Positions 34,658 to 44,453 of a stretch of DNA of 64,000 nucleotides are shown piece after piece. The stretch lies in NCBI GenBank assembly GCA_910586565.1, contig CAJUIT010000008.1:62001-126000 (forward strand), written 5' to 3'. Below the pieces are notes generated by a model. That model was not told the DNA's origin, searched no databases, and was given only the letters and a program-made list of their open reading frames with translations. The translations under genes were made by a program, and so were the position numbers. This stretch comes from an uncultured Muribaculaceae bacterium (GTDB lineage Bacteria; Bacteroidota; Bacteroidia; Bacteroidales; Muribaculaceae). Each line of letters begins with the position of its first letter. Within the stretch, counting starts at the first letter, position 1.

Positions 34658-35776
34658 TCAAAGGTTTTTGAACGGTGCGAGCGCCGATGTGGGGCGGCCG
34701 TTGGAGAAGCACCCTTTGTGATAACCGGTGTTGTCGGGCTCGGCTTCCGGCTCCCAATAAAAAATTCCTTTCAGAATGGTGCCGTCGGAAAATTCATTCA
34801 TGAGTTTGGTGAGTGTGGCGCTGCAGTCGGCGCCCTGGGTGTGGTGGAATCCAATCTCACAAATCATAACAGGTTTCTTGTAGCGAGTGTTCAGCGCTTT
34901 GATATTGGCGATGCAGTCGTTGATGGCTTTGTTGTCGGTGGTGACTGTCCACGATGCGCCCGAGCCCTGCTCAATGATAGGGTAGAGCGACATGCCAATC
35001 ATGTCGTAGCGTGCATTCGTTTTCTGCATCAGGTCGAAGAACCAACGGTAGGTGTCGGCGTTGTTGCCGCAGTCGAGGTGAACAATCACCTGAGCATCGG
35101 GGAATATCGCTTTTACGGCATCATAGCCTGCGTTGAGAAAACGAGGAAATTCGCCTGCGCTGTCACCTTTCACCTCTCCCATCGGGTGAAGCATTCCCGG
35201 GGTGGTTTCGTTGCCAATCTGCACCCATTCGGGGGTGATGTTCTCGGCTTTGAGTGCCGAAAGCATTTCGTTGACGTGGTTCTTTATGGCATCGGCCATC
35301 TGGGCGGCCGTCATGCCGGCCCATGCGGCGGGAACCACCTGTTTTCCGGGGTCGGCCCAGTTGTCGGATAGATGAAAGTCAATCATCAGGCGCAGCCCGA
35401 GTGCCGCAGCGCGGCGGGCTTTTACCATCACGTCGGCAATGGAATTGTATTTGTTGGCCGGGTTGACCCACACGCGCAATCTGATGGCGTCGATGCCGCA
35501 CTCTGTCTTGAGTAGCTCCATGCACTCAACGGGCGTCCCGGTGTTGCTATAGAATTTGCAGCCGTTATCCTCAAGTTCGGAAAGCCAGCTCACATCGGCA
35601 CCGCGGGCAAAGTCGCTTGTCGGATGGGTGGGATCGTCAGGCTTTTCGGGCGTGGGAGCAGGCGAGGGTGCAACGGGCTCATTGTCGTTGCCGCATGAGG
35701 TTGCGGCTATTCCCAATGCAGCTATCGCAGAAAGTATCAAACTTTTTGAAAATGGAGAGAATCTGAAAATTTTCAT
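34658..35776 (-). CDS. GH53 arabinogalactan endo-beta-1,4-galactanase, lipoprotein
   Basis: This 372-residue lipoprotein (Cys28 in AATSC, then a Pro-rich linker 31-53) carries a GH53 barrel. The acid/base is E190 in WVQIGNETTPGMLHP and the nucleophile E307 in MICEIGFHH; ADVSWLSELEDNG and RLRVWVNP are also GH53 signatures. It cuts beta-1,4-galactan side chains of pectin, and surface display is likely from the lipid anchor and linker. The GH2 gene starts 58 bp downstream and the larger clan GH-A gene ends 40 bp upstream, so the three form one operon. Confidence 0.93.
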   Translation of the reverse strand: MKIFRFSPFSKSLILSAIAALGIAATSCGNDNEPVAPSPAPTPEKPDDPTHPTSDFARGADVSWLSELEDNGCKFYSNTGTPVECMELLKTECGIDAIRLRVWVNPANKYNSIADVMVKARRAAALGLRLMIDFHLSDNWADPGKQVVPAAWAGMTAAQMADAIKNHVNEMLSALKAENITPEWVQIGNETTPGMLHPMGEVKGDSAGEFPRFLNAGYDAVKAIFPDAQVIVHLDCGNNADTYRWFFDLMQKTNARYDMIGMSLYPIIEQGSGASWTVTTDNKAINDCIANIKALNTRYKKPVMICEIGFHHTQGADCSATLTKLMNEFSDGTILKGIFYWEPEAEPDNTGYHKGCFSNGRPTSALAPFKNL

Positions 35777-35816
35777 AGGTTGTTAAGGGTTGGAATAAGG
35801 GATAAGATAAGTGCTG

Positions 35817-38435
35817 TCAGCGCAGCCACACTCCAACGATTTCGGCCGATTTATGCGATTCCGAAGCCGGAGCGGGGAATACAAGCTGCAGTTTCTCTAT
35901 GTCGGCGATGTCGAGCGGCGATGAATAGCCGTTGGGCATAAACTCGCGTTCGAGAAACACGGGGAACGGCGCAGGGCAAAGAATCGTGGGGGAGATGCCG
36001 AATTCCCCGAGGGAGATAACGGTTTCGGAATCGGGGGTGAGTGTGGCGCGTGCCGAGTAGGTGATGCCGTCGCGGTTGACGAGTGCAACGGTTATCTCCC
36101 CCATATCGGTTTTTCCCGATTTTATCACCACTCCCGAGGGTTGCAGCGAGCGGCCGAGCGGGGAAATGATATCACCGATATATGTTGTGATTACCGTGTT
36201 GATGGTGTCGGAGCCCGGTTTAACCGAAAGTTTCCACACATCCTGCGCCATTGGCGCGCGGTTCTCGGCTGTCACCGAAGTGCGCCCCCATTGGTCGGGG
36301 ATAGTTGATACTTCGGCCCAGTCAACGGGCGTGGAGCAGTTGAGCAAGGGGAGTGGAGCGCCTTCGGGAAGTAGGGCTGTGGTGTAATATGCGCTTTCTG
36401 GAGCATCCCAGTCGAGTGGCGCTCCTGCCACCACGCCCGGAAATGTCATGATGGTGTCGGGTGCAACGGCGGCAATGCGATAGGCAAAGGTTGTTTTGCC
36501 ACGCATGTCGGAGGCGGGAATAACGGCTTCGTACAGATATGGAGCTGTGCGCTTCATGGTGTAGAGTCGGTTGTGTTCGCGCCAGAACGATGCATCGGTC
36601 GGGTAGATTACCAGCGAATCGGGAAGCGCTGTGCCAAATGCTTCGGCGCGCACCGTCAGGTCGCTTCCCGCGGGGTGGAATGCTGTGGGTTTGTGGTTTA
36701 AATGCATTGCCAGCGCCGACGGTTGCGGTGCCACATATTCGTCGAGTTGGATTGCTCCCCATTGAGCTGAGGGGGAGGTGTTGCTGATGAGTGTGCTGTC
36801 CGTTGCAAGCAGATAAACTCCGGGGGTGACATGGATGGTGTTGCCGTCGGCGGTGCCCCCGAACGGATTTGTTTCGGTTATTGAACGGTAATGGAAATTA
36901 TCGCTCAACCCGGGGAGCGTCAGCGCCATCGGATGGGAGGTGTTGAAAATGTGGGCCACTTCGCGCTTCAGCGACGGCTTGGCAAACGGGTCGGCGCTAT
37001 ATAGCACATCGGGCATCACCTCAAGGCGCCACAAACCGGGTTGGATAAGGTCGAGCAGATAGGCGCCCCTGCCGTCATATTCTACCACAGCCGACGAGCC
37101 GTAGCCCGCAACATGTTTCAGCGAATCGGGCGCCACAGGCTTTTCAGCCACATTGTTGGTGTGGAAAAACTCCTCGGGGGTGTTCCACACGGCGAGGTTG
37201 CGGCGGTAGCTTACGGTTGCGGGACCAAACACCGTGTCGGCGGGATATTTGCCGTAGTCGGCTCCGTCGGGCACATTCTGCATCACTCGGGTGGCGATTT
37301 TCATGCCGAGAGCTTTCTGCGGGGTGTAGGCGAGGTTAAGGAAGTGGGTCTGGTATTCGGTGTTGAACCGAGCCATGTCGATGGGGTCGTAGGCAAACTG
37401 GGTCGCCCATTGAAATCCCTCGCGGGCAAATGTGCGTGCCACAGCCGGGAACATGTAGCTTTGCAGCATGTCGGCCGGGTCGAACTCATAAACCACTTTG
37501 GCTTTGTTGCCGAATCCCTTTACCGAGCTGAACGGAATTGCGTAATTATCTACATACGGGAGGAAGTTCCCTTTCCGCTCGCGTCCTGCCACAAGACCTA
37601 CTGGATACCACTGATAGGTGGTGCCTTGAATGTCGGCCGCGAAATAGCCCGGAACCATATCCATGTTGTGGCTCACGTTGTAGAGCACCGGTTTGCGCCA
37701 TCCGCCGTTGCGCACGGCTTTCACCATGCCGTTGATGTAGCTCTCAACCTGCTTGGGCGATGATGTGTGGCAAGGTTCGTTGTTGATTTCAATTGCAATG
37801 ATTGCCGGGTCGGCGGCATAGCTCATCGACGTGTAGGGATTCACATGCTCCACAAGCGCCTTGATGTAGCGCTGTTGCGCCTTTATCGCGGCGGGGTTGG
37901 CGTGGATGTCGCATTTGTCGTAATCGTAGGAGTAGGCTCCGGTGTCGGTGTTCCGTTCGGGATAACCGTTGCCGAAGTTTGTCTGGGCGGTGAGAATAGC
38001 CGTGATTCCGCGTTGCTGCAGGGATGCAAGCAGATAGTCGAGCAGGTCGAGGTGGTCATTTTCAATCAGGTTTCCCACGCTGTCGGAAAGCTCAACATCC
38101 CACAAGTGCAGACGGAAAGCATTCACCCCCATGCGGCTCAGATGGTACACATCGCGGTCGATGGCCTCCTTGCGGTCGATTCCGAGGGTGTTCATGGCGC
38201 GGTAGGCATGGGCGAACGGCAAGGTGTAGTTTGTGCCGAAGTAGCGCACCTCCTCGTTGGTTGCGCTGTTGCGCATGCGTCCCTGTTTGTCAACTGTTAT
38301 GGTCGGGAAAGTGTAGCCGTTCTCAGTGGCGGATGTAGTGTTGGAAGCTGCTGAGGCGGCAAGCGCTGTGGCAGCCGCACAAATAGTCATAGCGGAGCTT
38401 ACGCACCGGTTAAAATGAGTGAAACGGGATTTCAT
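35817..38435 (-). CDS. Large clan GH-A glycoside hydrolase, family uncertain
   Basis: This 872-residue exported enzyme has a signal peptide ending near residue 29 and a TIM barrel at about 45-400, with an acid/base candidate E220 in IEINNEP and a nucleophile candidate E317 in VVYEFDP. The C-terminal half is beta-rich and probably carbohydrate-binding or Ig-like. The barrel resembles cellulase-type (GH5-like) enzymes; placement in a galactan operon makes a galactosidase or arabinogalactan activity plausible, for example a GH147-like one, but I cannot confirm a family. It is the first gene of the operon, with a TATATTTG -7 box at 38533-38526. Confidence 0.75.
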   Translation of the reverse strand: MKSRFTHFNRCVSSAMTICAAATALAASAASNTTSATENGYTFPTITVDKQGRMRNSATNEEVRYFGTNYTLPFAHAYRAMNTLGIDRKEAIDRDVYHLSRMGVNAFRLHLWDVELSDSVGNLIENDHLDLLDYLLASLQQRGITAILTAQTNFGNGYPERNTDTGAYSYDYDKCDIHANPAAIKAQQRYIKALVEHVNPYTSMSYAADPAIIAIEINNEPCHTSSPKQVESYINGMVKAVRNGGWRKPVLYNVSHNMDMVPGYFAADIQGTTYQWYPVGLVAGRERKGNFLPYVDNYAIPFSSVKGFGNKAKVVYEFDPADMLQSYMFPAVARTFAREGFQWATQFAYDPIDMARFNTEYQTHFLNLAYTPQKALGMKIATRVMQNVPDGADYGKYPADTVFGPATVSYRRNLAVWNTPEEFFHTNNVAEKPVAPDSLKHVAGYGSSAVVEYDGRGAYLLDLIQPGLWRLEVMPDVLYSADPFAKPSLKREVAHIFNTSHPMALTLPGLSDNFHYRSITETNPFGGTADGNTIHVTPGVYLLATDSTLISNTSPSAQWGAIQLDEYVAPQPSALAMHLNHKPTAFHPAGSDLTVRAEAFGTALPDSLVIYPTDASFWREHNRLYTMKRTAPYLYEAVIPASDMRGKTTFAYRIAAVAPDTIMTFPGVVAGAPLDWDAPESAYYTTALLPEGAPLPLLNCSTPVDWAEVSTIPDQWGRTSVTAENRAPMAQDVWKLSVKPGSDTINTVITTYIGDIISPLGRSLQPSGVVIKSGKTDMGEITVALVNRDGITYSARATLTPDSETVISLGEFGISPTILCPAPFPVFLEREFMPNGYSSPLDIADIEKLQLVFPAPASESHKSAEIVGVWLR

Positions 38436-38525
38436 GGTAAGAGGGTTGTTCAGAAACAGTGTTCTCTATTTGTCAAGTAGATGAAGAAGTGTCGGATAGA
38501 TTTCAGGCGCACTCTTAAATTTTTG

Positions 38526-38533
38526 CAAATATA
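38526..38533 (-). promoter_or_regulatory. -7 box for the galactan operon
   Basis: Minus-strand TATATTTG about 90 bp before the first gene. Facing it, TAGATTTG at 38580-38587 on the plus strand could serve the META-domain gene. Confidence 0.45.
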
Positions 38534-38579
38534 ATCAAAAATTCAATATGCAGAGCGCGGCAGTTTGGCTGAAAATCGT

Positions 38580-38587
38580 TAGATTTG
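38580..38587 (+). promoter_or_regulatory. -7 box for the double-META lipoprotein gene
   Basis: TAGATTTG, 57 bp before the ATG at 38645; the -33 element is not clear. Confidence 0.4.
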
Positions 38588-38644
38588 TAAATGAAAACGG
38601 GAAAGGGGCAAAAATCAAGCTAACCCTTTGGAAAATAAACGCAG

Positions 38645-39766
38645 ATGAAGGCTAATTATTATATCGGCGTGGCGCTGTCGGCGGTGGCTCTGTTGAGCAC
38701 AACGGGCTGCGCTTTGCTCGACAAATCGGAAAAATACAGAGTGCAGGGCTCGGATGGCACGGTCACTGAAGCGTCCGGCGCCGCAACGTCGCAGAACTCC
38801 AAATCAACCGGCCGTGTGCTCACACCTCCCAAAAACAGCTCCTCCGCGCGTGGCAATGATGGCGCTCCCTCGGCAGCAGTTTCATCCAAAGCCGTAAAAA
38901 ACAGCAAAAAGAAGAAAAAAGGAAAAAACGCCACCGTGTCGAAAGATGAGTTGGCCGAAGCCCGTCGCGAAGTGGCTATTGAAAACGCCGGAACTGATGT
39001 TGCCGTGGCAACCTTGGGAAACGGCGCTGCCAAAACCGACCTCACGGTTGAAAACTCTCTTCCCGATGATTTCACAATCAATGGGGAATGGACGATTTTC
39101 AGCGTCAGAGGAAATCAAGTTACCGGGGAGGAACGGCCCTACGTGAATTTCGACCTTGCCGCCCGCCGCTTCTACGGCTCCAACGGCTGCAATATTATCA
39201 ACGGCGACCTCGTGTTGGAGCCGAAAAACGCCATTCGCATGGAGAACATGATTTCAACCATGCGCATGTGCGACGACGCTCCGTTTGAATATCTCATCAA
39301 CCTTGCCGTGTCGGATGTGAAGAGCTTTTCGGCTCGACAGGAAGGCCCGATAACGTTTATCGATCTCAAGGGCGCCGACGGTCGCACCATCCTTGTGCTG
39401 CGCCGTCACAACATGGACTTCCTCAACGGCGCATGGAAAATCACTGCTCTCAACGGCACACCGTTGGCCGAGGATGGCGAAATGACAATCGACATTCCCG
39501 AGCTGAAAATTCATGGCACTACTGGGTGCAACACATTCAACGGGGCGCTCTTCATCGACCCCGACAAGGTGAACTCCATGCAGTTTATCGACATTGCCAC
39601 CACCCGCATGATGTGCAGCCCCGAATCGCGCGAAACTGAATTCCTGCTCGCACTGGAGAGTGTGGAGACCGCGAAAGCCACAGGGAAAAACACCGTGACG
39701 ATGTTCGATACCGAAGGGAAGGAACTCTTCACAATGCAGCGTCTCGACCTCCGTCCCGAAGAATAA
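38645..39766 (+). CDS. Double META-domain lipoprotein
   Basis: This 373-residue lipoprotein (Cys22 in STTGC) has a low-complexity region with a Lys-rich stretch (about 85-95), then two tandem META (HslJ-like) domains, about 143-255 and 258-368. Both carry the GCN motif (GSNGCNIING, TTGCNTFNG) and a short MRMC/RMMC segment. META domains occur in heat-shock and envelope-stress lipoproteins and are thought to bind small ligands or act in motility; no function is set here. It is followed 75 bp later by a small secreted protein and may share a transcript with it. Confidence 0.8.
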   Translation: MKANYYIGVALSAVALLSTTGCALLDKSEKYRVQGSDGTVTEASGAATSQNSKSTGRVLTPPKNSSSARGNDGAPSAAVSSKAVKNSKKKKKGKNATVSKDELAEARREVAIENAGTDVAVATLGNGAAKTDLTVENSLPDDFTINGEWTIFSVRGNQVTGEERPYVNFDLAARRFYGSNGCNIINGDLVLEPKNAIRMENMISTMRMCDDAPFEYLINLAVSDVKSFSARQEGPITFIDLKGADGRTILVLRRHNMDFLNGAWKITALNGTPLAEDGEMTIDIPELKIHGTTGCNTFNGALFIDPDKVNSMQFIDIATTRMMCSPESRETEFLLALESVETAKATGKNTVTMFDTEGKELFTMQRLDLRPEE

Positions 39767-39841
39767 AATCTCCGAAGATGGAGCGCGCCAGGTTGTAATC
39801 TCTTAATAACCAAGTGCAAATATCTCATAACCTAAATATTC

Positions 39842-40342
39842 ATGAAAAAATCATTTCTTGCCACGATGCTGCCTCACAGGCTGTTGCTCGCGGCGGTATT
39901 GTCGGCATCCGCCTGCGCCGCAGCGTGGGGTGCCGATTACAAAACTCTTGTGGTGGAGCGAATCGACGGTTCGCAACTTGAAATTACCCTCTCCGACAAT
40001 CTGGCGATGAAATTTGAAGGCCGCGATTTCGTGGTCAACGGCGATGACGGAGCGATTACCATGCCTGTTGAAACTGTTGCAGGATTCCATGTTTCGGAAC
40101 TCCCCGCCGGCATTGATGAGACCCCGGCCGACATGTTGCCCGAGGGAGAAATCACGGCAACCGGAGTGAGGTTCACACAACTGCCTGTGGGCGCCGTTGC
40201 TGAAGTGTTCGACGCAGCGGGGCGCAAAGTCCATTCAGCCACATCTGCCGGCGGAGAACTCGTCATGCCGTTCGGTGAAATGGCGCCGGGAGTGAATTTA
40301 ATCAGAGTTAACGGAGTTTCAATCAAAGTTGTGCGGCCATGA
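39842..40342 (+). CDS. Small secreted protein with sorting-domain-like C-terminus
   Basis: This 166-residue protein has a signal peptide (1 to about 31, ending AAWGA) and a short beta domain of the kind found in Bacteroidales proteins beginning with LVVEx(D)G. The final 50 residues contain AEVFDAAGRKVHSA and LIRVNGVSIKVV, similar to the C-terminal sorting domain of type IX-secreted proteins. Its stop overlaps the next ATG by four bases (ATGA), so translation is coupled to the beta-propeller protein. Function is unknown; it may be a carrier or anchor for the next protein. Confidence 0.7.
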   Translation: MKKSFLATMLPHRLLLAAVLSASACAAAWGADYKTLVVERIDGSQLEITLSDNLAMKFEGRDFVVNGDDGAITMPVETVAGFHVSELPAGIDETPADMLPEGEITATGVRFTQLPVGAVAEVFDAAGRKVHSATSAGGELVMPFGEMAPGVNLIRVNGVSIKVVRP

Positions 40343-42486
40343 AAGCAATCGGTTACAAATATGCAGTTGCGGTGATATGTGCCGCCTCGGGAATCATCTA
40401 CGGCACCGCCGGAGAGAGCGGAGCCGACGCAGCCACCCCACAGGTGCGTGTCGACCTCATGAAAGGTGAGAATCGGGTGCGGTCGTTGCTCCCCCGCCAG
40501 GTTGACAACATTAAGTTTAAGCGCACGAGAGCGGGCTATGTGGGGCTCGACGTGGCCACACCCGAGGGTGAGAGCCTTGATTTGCGCTTCGCCGATTTCG
40601 ACCGTGTGAAGTTCACTCCCGTTGAAACCGGGAGCCGCTTCCCCATAACATATAAAGTTGACTATAACATCGATTTCGACCCCGGAGCAGCCGACGCTGC
40701 GGCCGGCGAGTGGTGCACCTTCAATTCGGGACATTGGTATGTGCAGTCGGCTCTGCATGTCACGGGCGAATACACCGGCTTCGATTATGCAACCGTCGAC
40801 GGATTTCTTCTTGAAGGCTTGATGCCCGATTGTTATTGCCCTGCCGAATATAGGTTCATGATGCCGTTTGAGCCCGTTACGGTTGAGATTCGCGAATGGG
40901 AGCGCACCCTCTACAACGGCATCGCCATGCCTGAGGTGTGGCCCCCCGTGATGGATCATAATTCCATTGATGCCATGCCTGTGCCATATCTCGATAACAT
41001 CCCCGAGGTTATTGATGTGAGTGTGGGCCGCCAGCTTTTTGTGGATGAATTCCTCATTGAGAGCACGTCGCTCCAACGGGTGTTCCACAAGCCGGTGAAA
41101 TATGAGGGCAATCCTATTCTGTCGCCAACGGCCAAGGAAAAAACAAGTCATGCTCCCGGTGCTATGCCGAAAGATGGCGGTGTTTGGTGGGAGCCGCGCG
41201 AGGGTGTGTATAAAATGTGGTATGAGGCCGGATGGTATGGCAAAACTGCACTTGCCGTCTCCACCGACGGCTTGAACTGGTCGCGCCCCGATGTCGCCGA
41301 TGGCTCGAATATCATCCCTTCATTGAAAGGCATGCGAGGCAATTCGTCGTCGGTTGTGCTCGACTACAGCGCACCCGATGCCGAGCGATATAAAATGTTT
41401 CTGCGCGAGCCTAACGCCACAGCCACCGACGGCAGGGGGTGGGCAATGGTGTCGGCCGACGGTGTGAACTGGGAGAACCGCACCCCCACAGGCTTGTGCG
41501 GCGATAAATCCACTATGTTCTATAACCCGTTCAGAAAAAGATGGGTCTACTCAATCCGCTCGGTCGACCTCGCGAGCGAGCCTTACGGGCGCGCACGCTA
41601 TTACAGGGAACATCCCGATTTTCTTGCCGGTGCCGATTGGAACGATGACGATGTGGCCTTCTGGTGTCAGGCCGATTATGATGATAAACCCGACCCCGAA
41701 TTCAATCTTCGTCCGCAGTTGTATAACCTTCAGGCTGTGGCCTATGAGAGCGTAATGCTGAGTATGCACCAGATGCTTATGGATGAAAAAACTGTGTCGG
41801 GCAATGATGGACTCCCCAAAATCACCGAACTCAAAGTGGGGTTCTCACGCGACGGTTTTCATTGGCACCGCCCATTCCGCGATGTGTTCATTGCCGCCGA
41901 CCGAAGCTCCGACAGCAGTTGGGAACGCGGTTACATCCAGTCGGTAGGTGGCGTGTGCGGCGTCTACGGCGATGAATTGCGGTTCTACTACATCGGTTTT
42001 TCAAAAATTCAAACGGGTTTCGACACATCTACAGGCCGCACCGGCGTTGCAATTTTGCGCAGGGATGGGTTTGCTTCAATGGAAACATCAGGGGAGGGTT
42101 CGCTCACAACTCGCAAGCTGCAGTCCGACGCTCCGTGCGAGCTGTTTGTCAATGTTGACTGCCCTGCCGGCGAACTGAAAGCCGAGCTCCTCGACGCTGA
42201 TGGGAATGTGATACCCGGCTTTTCATTCGCCGATTGCGAGCCGTTGAGCATCGACAGCACTATTGCCCGACTCACATGGAACGGAGCCGGATGCAGCGGA
42301 GCCGCAGGCGCGGGACTCGTTCCGGGCACCCCCTTCAAAATCAGGTTTAACCTGAAGAACGGCAAACTCTACTCATTCTGGTTATCCCCCTCGGCCAACG
42401 GCGAGAGCCGCGGCTATGTCGGTGCCGGAGGTCCCGGCTACACGTCGAATATCGACGACAAAGGCACCGTTGCCTATCCCAAATGA
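40339..42486 (+). CDS. Secreted beta-propeller glycosidase-like protein (GH43/GH32 superfamily)
   Basis: This 715-residue exported protein has a signal peptide (to about residue 32) and an N-terminal beta domain (about 35-225) of unknown type. A five-bladed-propeller-like region (about 230-600) has VGRQLFVDEFLIES, VFHKPVKYEGNPIL, YKMWYEAGWYGKTALAVS and DGxNW repeats of the glycosyl-hydrolase 43/32/68 superfamily. A C-terminal Ig-like part follows. Members hydrolyse varied sugars; the catalytic acids cannot be named safely here. ATGA overlaps link it to the gene before it and to the sulfatase gene after it. Confidence 0.75.
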   Translation: MKAIGYKYAVAVICAASGIIYGTAGESGADAATPQVRVDLMKGENRVRSLLPRQVDNIKFKRTRAGYVGLDVATPEGESLDLRFADFDRVKFTPVETGSRFPITYKVDYNIDFDPGAADAAAGEWCTFNSGHWYVQSALHVTGEYTGFDYATVDGFLLEGLMPDCYCPAEYRFMMPFEPVTVEIREWERTLYNGIAMPEVWPPVMDHNSIDAMPVPYLDNIPEVIDVSVGRQLFVDEFLIESTSLQRVFHKPVKYEGNPILSPTAKEKTSHAPGAMPKDGGVWWEPREGVYKMWYEAGWYGKTALAVSTDGLNWSRPDVADGSNIIPSLKGMRGNSSSVVLDYSAPDAERYKMFLREPNATATDGRGWAMVSADGVNWENRTPTGLCGDKSTMFYNPFRKRWVYSIRSVDLASEPYGRARYYREHPDFLAGADWNDDDVAFWCQADYDDKPDPEFNLRPQLYNLQAVAYESVMLSMHQMLMDEKTVSGNDGLPKITELKVGFSRDGFHWHRPFRDVFIAADRSSDSSWERGYIQSVGGVCGVYGDELRFYYIGFSKIQTGFDTSTGRTGVAILRRDGFASMETSGEGSLTTRKLQSDAPCELFVNVDCPAGELKAELLDADGNVIPGFSFADCEPLSIDSTIARLTWNGAGCSGAAGAGLVPGTPFKIRFNLKNGKLYSFWLSPSANGESRGYVGAGGPGYTSNIDDKGTVAYPK

Positions 42487-44399
42487 CCTCCACTATCGTA
42501 GAAACTATGAATCTGAAGAAATGGATACGCGGCGATTTCGCCGGATATAAGGATTTTGCAAAGGCCGGATTTCTCTTTGCGGCGCTCACCACGTTGTTGC
42601 TGGGCGCGGTGATGTTCAGCTACATCTATGCGTCACCCGCCATCGGGTTGATGACCGCCGAAGGGTGGATTTATCTTGCCGTGGCAGCATTGGGGCATGC
42701 CGCATGTTTCGCCCTGGCAGCCTACATCCTGTTTCTCATTGTCGGGCTCACGGGGTTGCGGCGCCCCGCCGTGTGGCTCATGGTGTTGCTGTGTGCTCTC
42801 TCCGTCGTGTTCATGATACTTAACCGTCAGGTTTATGCAATCTATCGGTTCCATATCAACGGGTTCATTCTCAACATGGTTACAGGTCCCGGCGCAGGGG
42901 GCATTTTTGTTCTCGACTCATGGATGATTGTGAAGGAATGCGCGCTTCTTGCGCTGTTTGCCGCAGCAATCGTAGGCTTGTGGTTTGCCGCAATGCACAT
43001 TTCGCGAAGCCGCAGCGGAGGTCGCGCGGTGGTGTGGAGCGCGCTGTTGATGGCGCTGCTCATCCCGGCGGCACATCTCTATCATGCCTACGGAGCTTTT
43101 GTCAGACATGCCGCTGTTACGCGCGCCGCAGTGAGCTTGCCCTATTTCTACCCGCTCACGGCTAAAAGCCTGTTGACAAAGCTCGGGGTTAAAGCTCCCG
43201 AAAGTGTTGCCGGCGATGAAATGGAACTGGCCGATGGTGAGGTGTGCTATCCGGCCGCTCCGCTTGTGGTTCACCAACCCGATAGTTTGCCCGACATTTA
43301 CCTCATTCTGCTCGACTCGTGGAACCCGCGCGGTTTCACCGAGGAGACAATGCCCAATGCCTGGCGCTTCGGGGTGGAGAACACTCGCTTCACACGTCAT
43401 GTGTCGTCGTCCAACGGCACGCGCTGCTCGGTGTTCGGCATTTTCTATGGTGTGCCGGGCTACTATTGGGAGAGTTTTGAGGCGGCAGGAGTCACTCCGC
43501 CGCTTATCTCGCGGCTGCTGCAATTGGGCTATGATGTGCAGGCTTATCCTGCCGCAAATCTGTTGAATCCCGATTTCCGGCACACGGTGTTCCGTCAGGT
43601 GGATAATCTTAACGAAGGGGAGGAGTGCGCCACCGTGTGGCAGAGCGACCGCAGCCTCACCGACCGCTTCCTCGCCGACATGAAAACGGCTCAGAGCGAT
43701 GAGGATAACACCCCGCGCTTCTCGTTCCTCTTCTATGATTTGCCCCATGCGATAGCATTGCCTCCCGAGCGCAACGTGCATTTCAAACCGGCATGGGATT
43801 TTGCGGATTACACGCGCCTCACCAACGACCTTGACCCCACAGAGTTCTGGAATCTTTACCGCAACTGCTTGCGCGAGGACGACAATATGCTCGGCGAGGT
43901 TCTTGAAGCTATCGCCAACCGTGAGCACCTGACCGGGCGCCCTGCGTTAGTTATCCTCAGCGGCGACCACGGGCAGGAATTCAATGAGAACCACCACAAC
44001 TACTGGGGCCATAGCGGCAACTATTCCAACGCGCAGATAATGGTGCCATTGGCGGTGAGGTTCCCGGGAGGTGCCCACAACGGGGAAACGTTTGCCCATC
44101 GCACCACCCACTATGATTTTGTGCCGACGCTCATGGCGCGCTATCTCGGCGTGGAGAATGATGCGGCCGACTATTCAATCGGCCACGACCTCCTCGAAGG
44201 TGCCCCCGGCAGGGAGTGGCACATCTCGGGCAGCAATCTCAACTACGCTTTCATCACACCCGGCGACACCATTCTCGAAAAGGGTGGGGCAGGCGAGCTC
44301 ACCGTCTACGATCCCCACATGAACCTCGTTGACGGTTACCACATCAATCCTGCCGAAATGCGCGTGGCTCTCGACCGCCTCAACCGCTTCATCAAATAA
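42483..44399 (+). CDS. YejM/PbgA-like inner-membrane protein with sulfatase domain
   Basis: This 638-residue protein has five membrane helices in its first 200 residues (DUF3413-like) and a C-terminal periplasmic sulfatase/alkaline-phosphatase-type domain. The latter includes LLDSWNPRGFTEETMP, SSNGTRCSVFGIFYG and LSGDHGQEFNENHHNYWGH. The layout and these segments match YejM (PbgA/LapC), which in E. coli controls lipopolysaccharide synthesis through LapB/FtsH. Whether the metal-dependent site is active is open. The start at 42483 overlaps the preceding stop as ATGA; MNLKK at 42507 is an alternative. It ends an unusual operon. Confidence 0.8.
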   Translation: MTSTIVETMNLKKWIRGDFAGYKDFAKAGFLFAALTTLLLGAVMFSYIYASPAIGLMTAEGWIYLAVAALGHAACFALAAYILFLIVGLTGLRRPAVWLMVLLCALSVVFMILNRQVYAIYRFHINGFILNMVTGPGAGGIFVLDSWMIVKECALLALFAAAIVGLWFAAMHISRSRSGGRAVVWSALLMALLIPAAHLYHAYGAFVRHAAVTRAAVSLPYFYPLTAKSLLTKLGVKAPESVAGDEMELADGEVCYPAAPLVVHQPDSLPDIYLILLDSWNPRGFTEETMPNAWRFGVENTRFTRHVSSSNGTRCSVFGIFYGVPGYYWESFEAAGVTPPLISRLLQLGYDVQAYPAANLLNPDFRHTVFRQVDNLNEGEECATVWQSDRSLTDRFLADMKTAQSDEDNTPRFSFLFYDLPHAIALPPERNVHFKPAWDFADYTRLTNDLDPTEFWNLYRNCLREDDNMLGEVLEAIANREHLTGRPALVILSGDHGQEFNENHHNYWGHSGNYSNAQIMVPLAVRFPGGAHNGETFAHRTTHYDFVPTLMARYLGVENDAADYSIGHDLLEGAPGREWHISGSNLNYAFITPGDTILEKGGAGELTVYDPHMNLVDGYHINPAEMRVALDRLNRFIK

Positions 44400-44453
44400 T
44401 CGAAGTTGTGTGATAAAGAAAAGAGAGCAGGAAAGAGTGGAAATGAAAAAATG

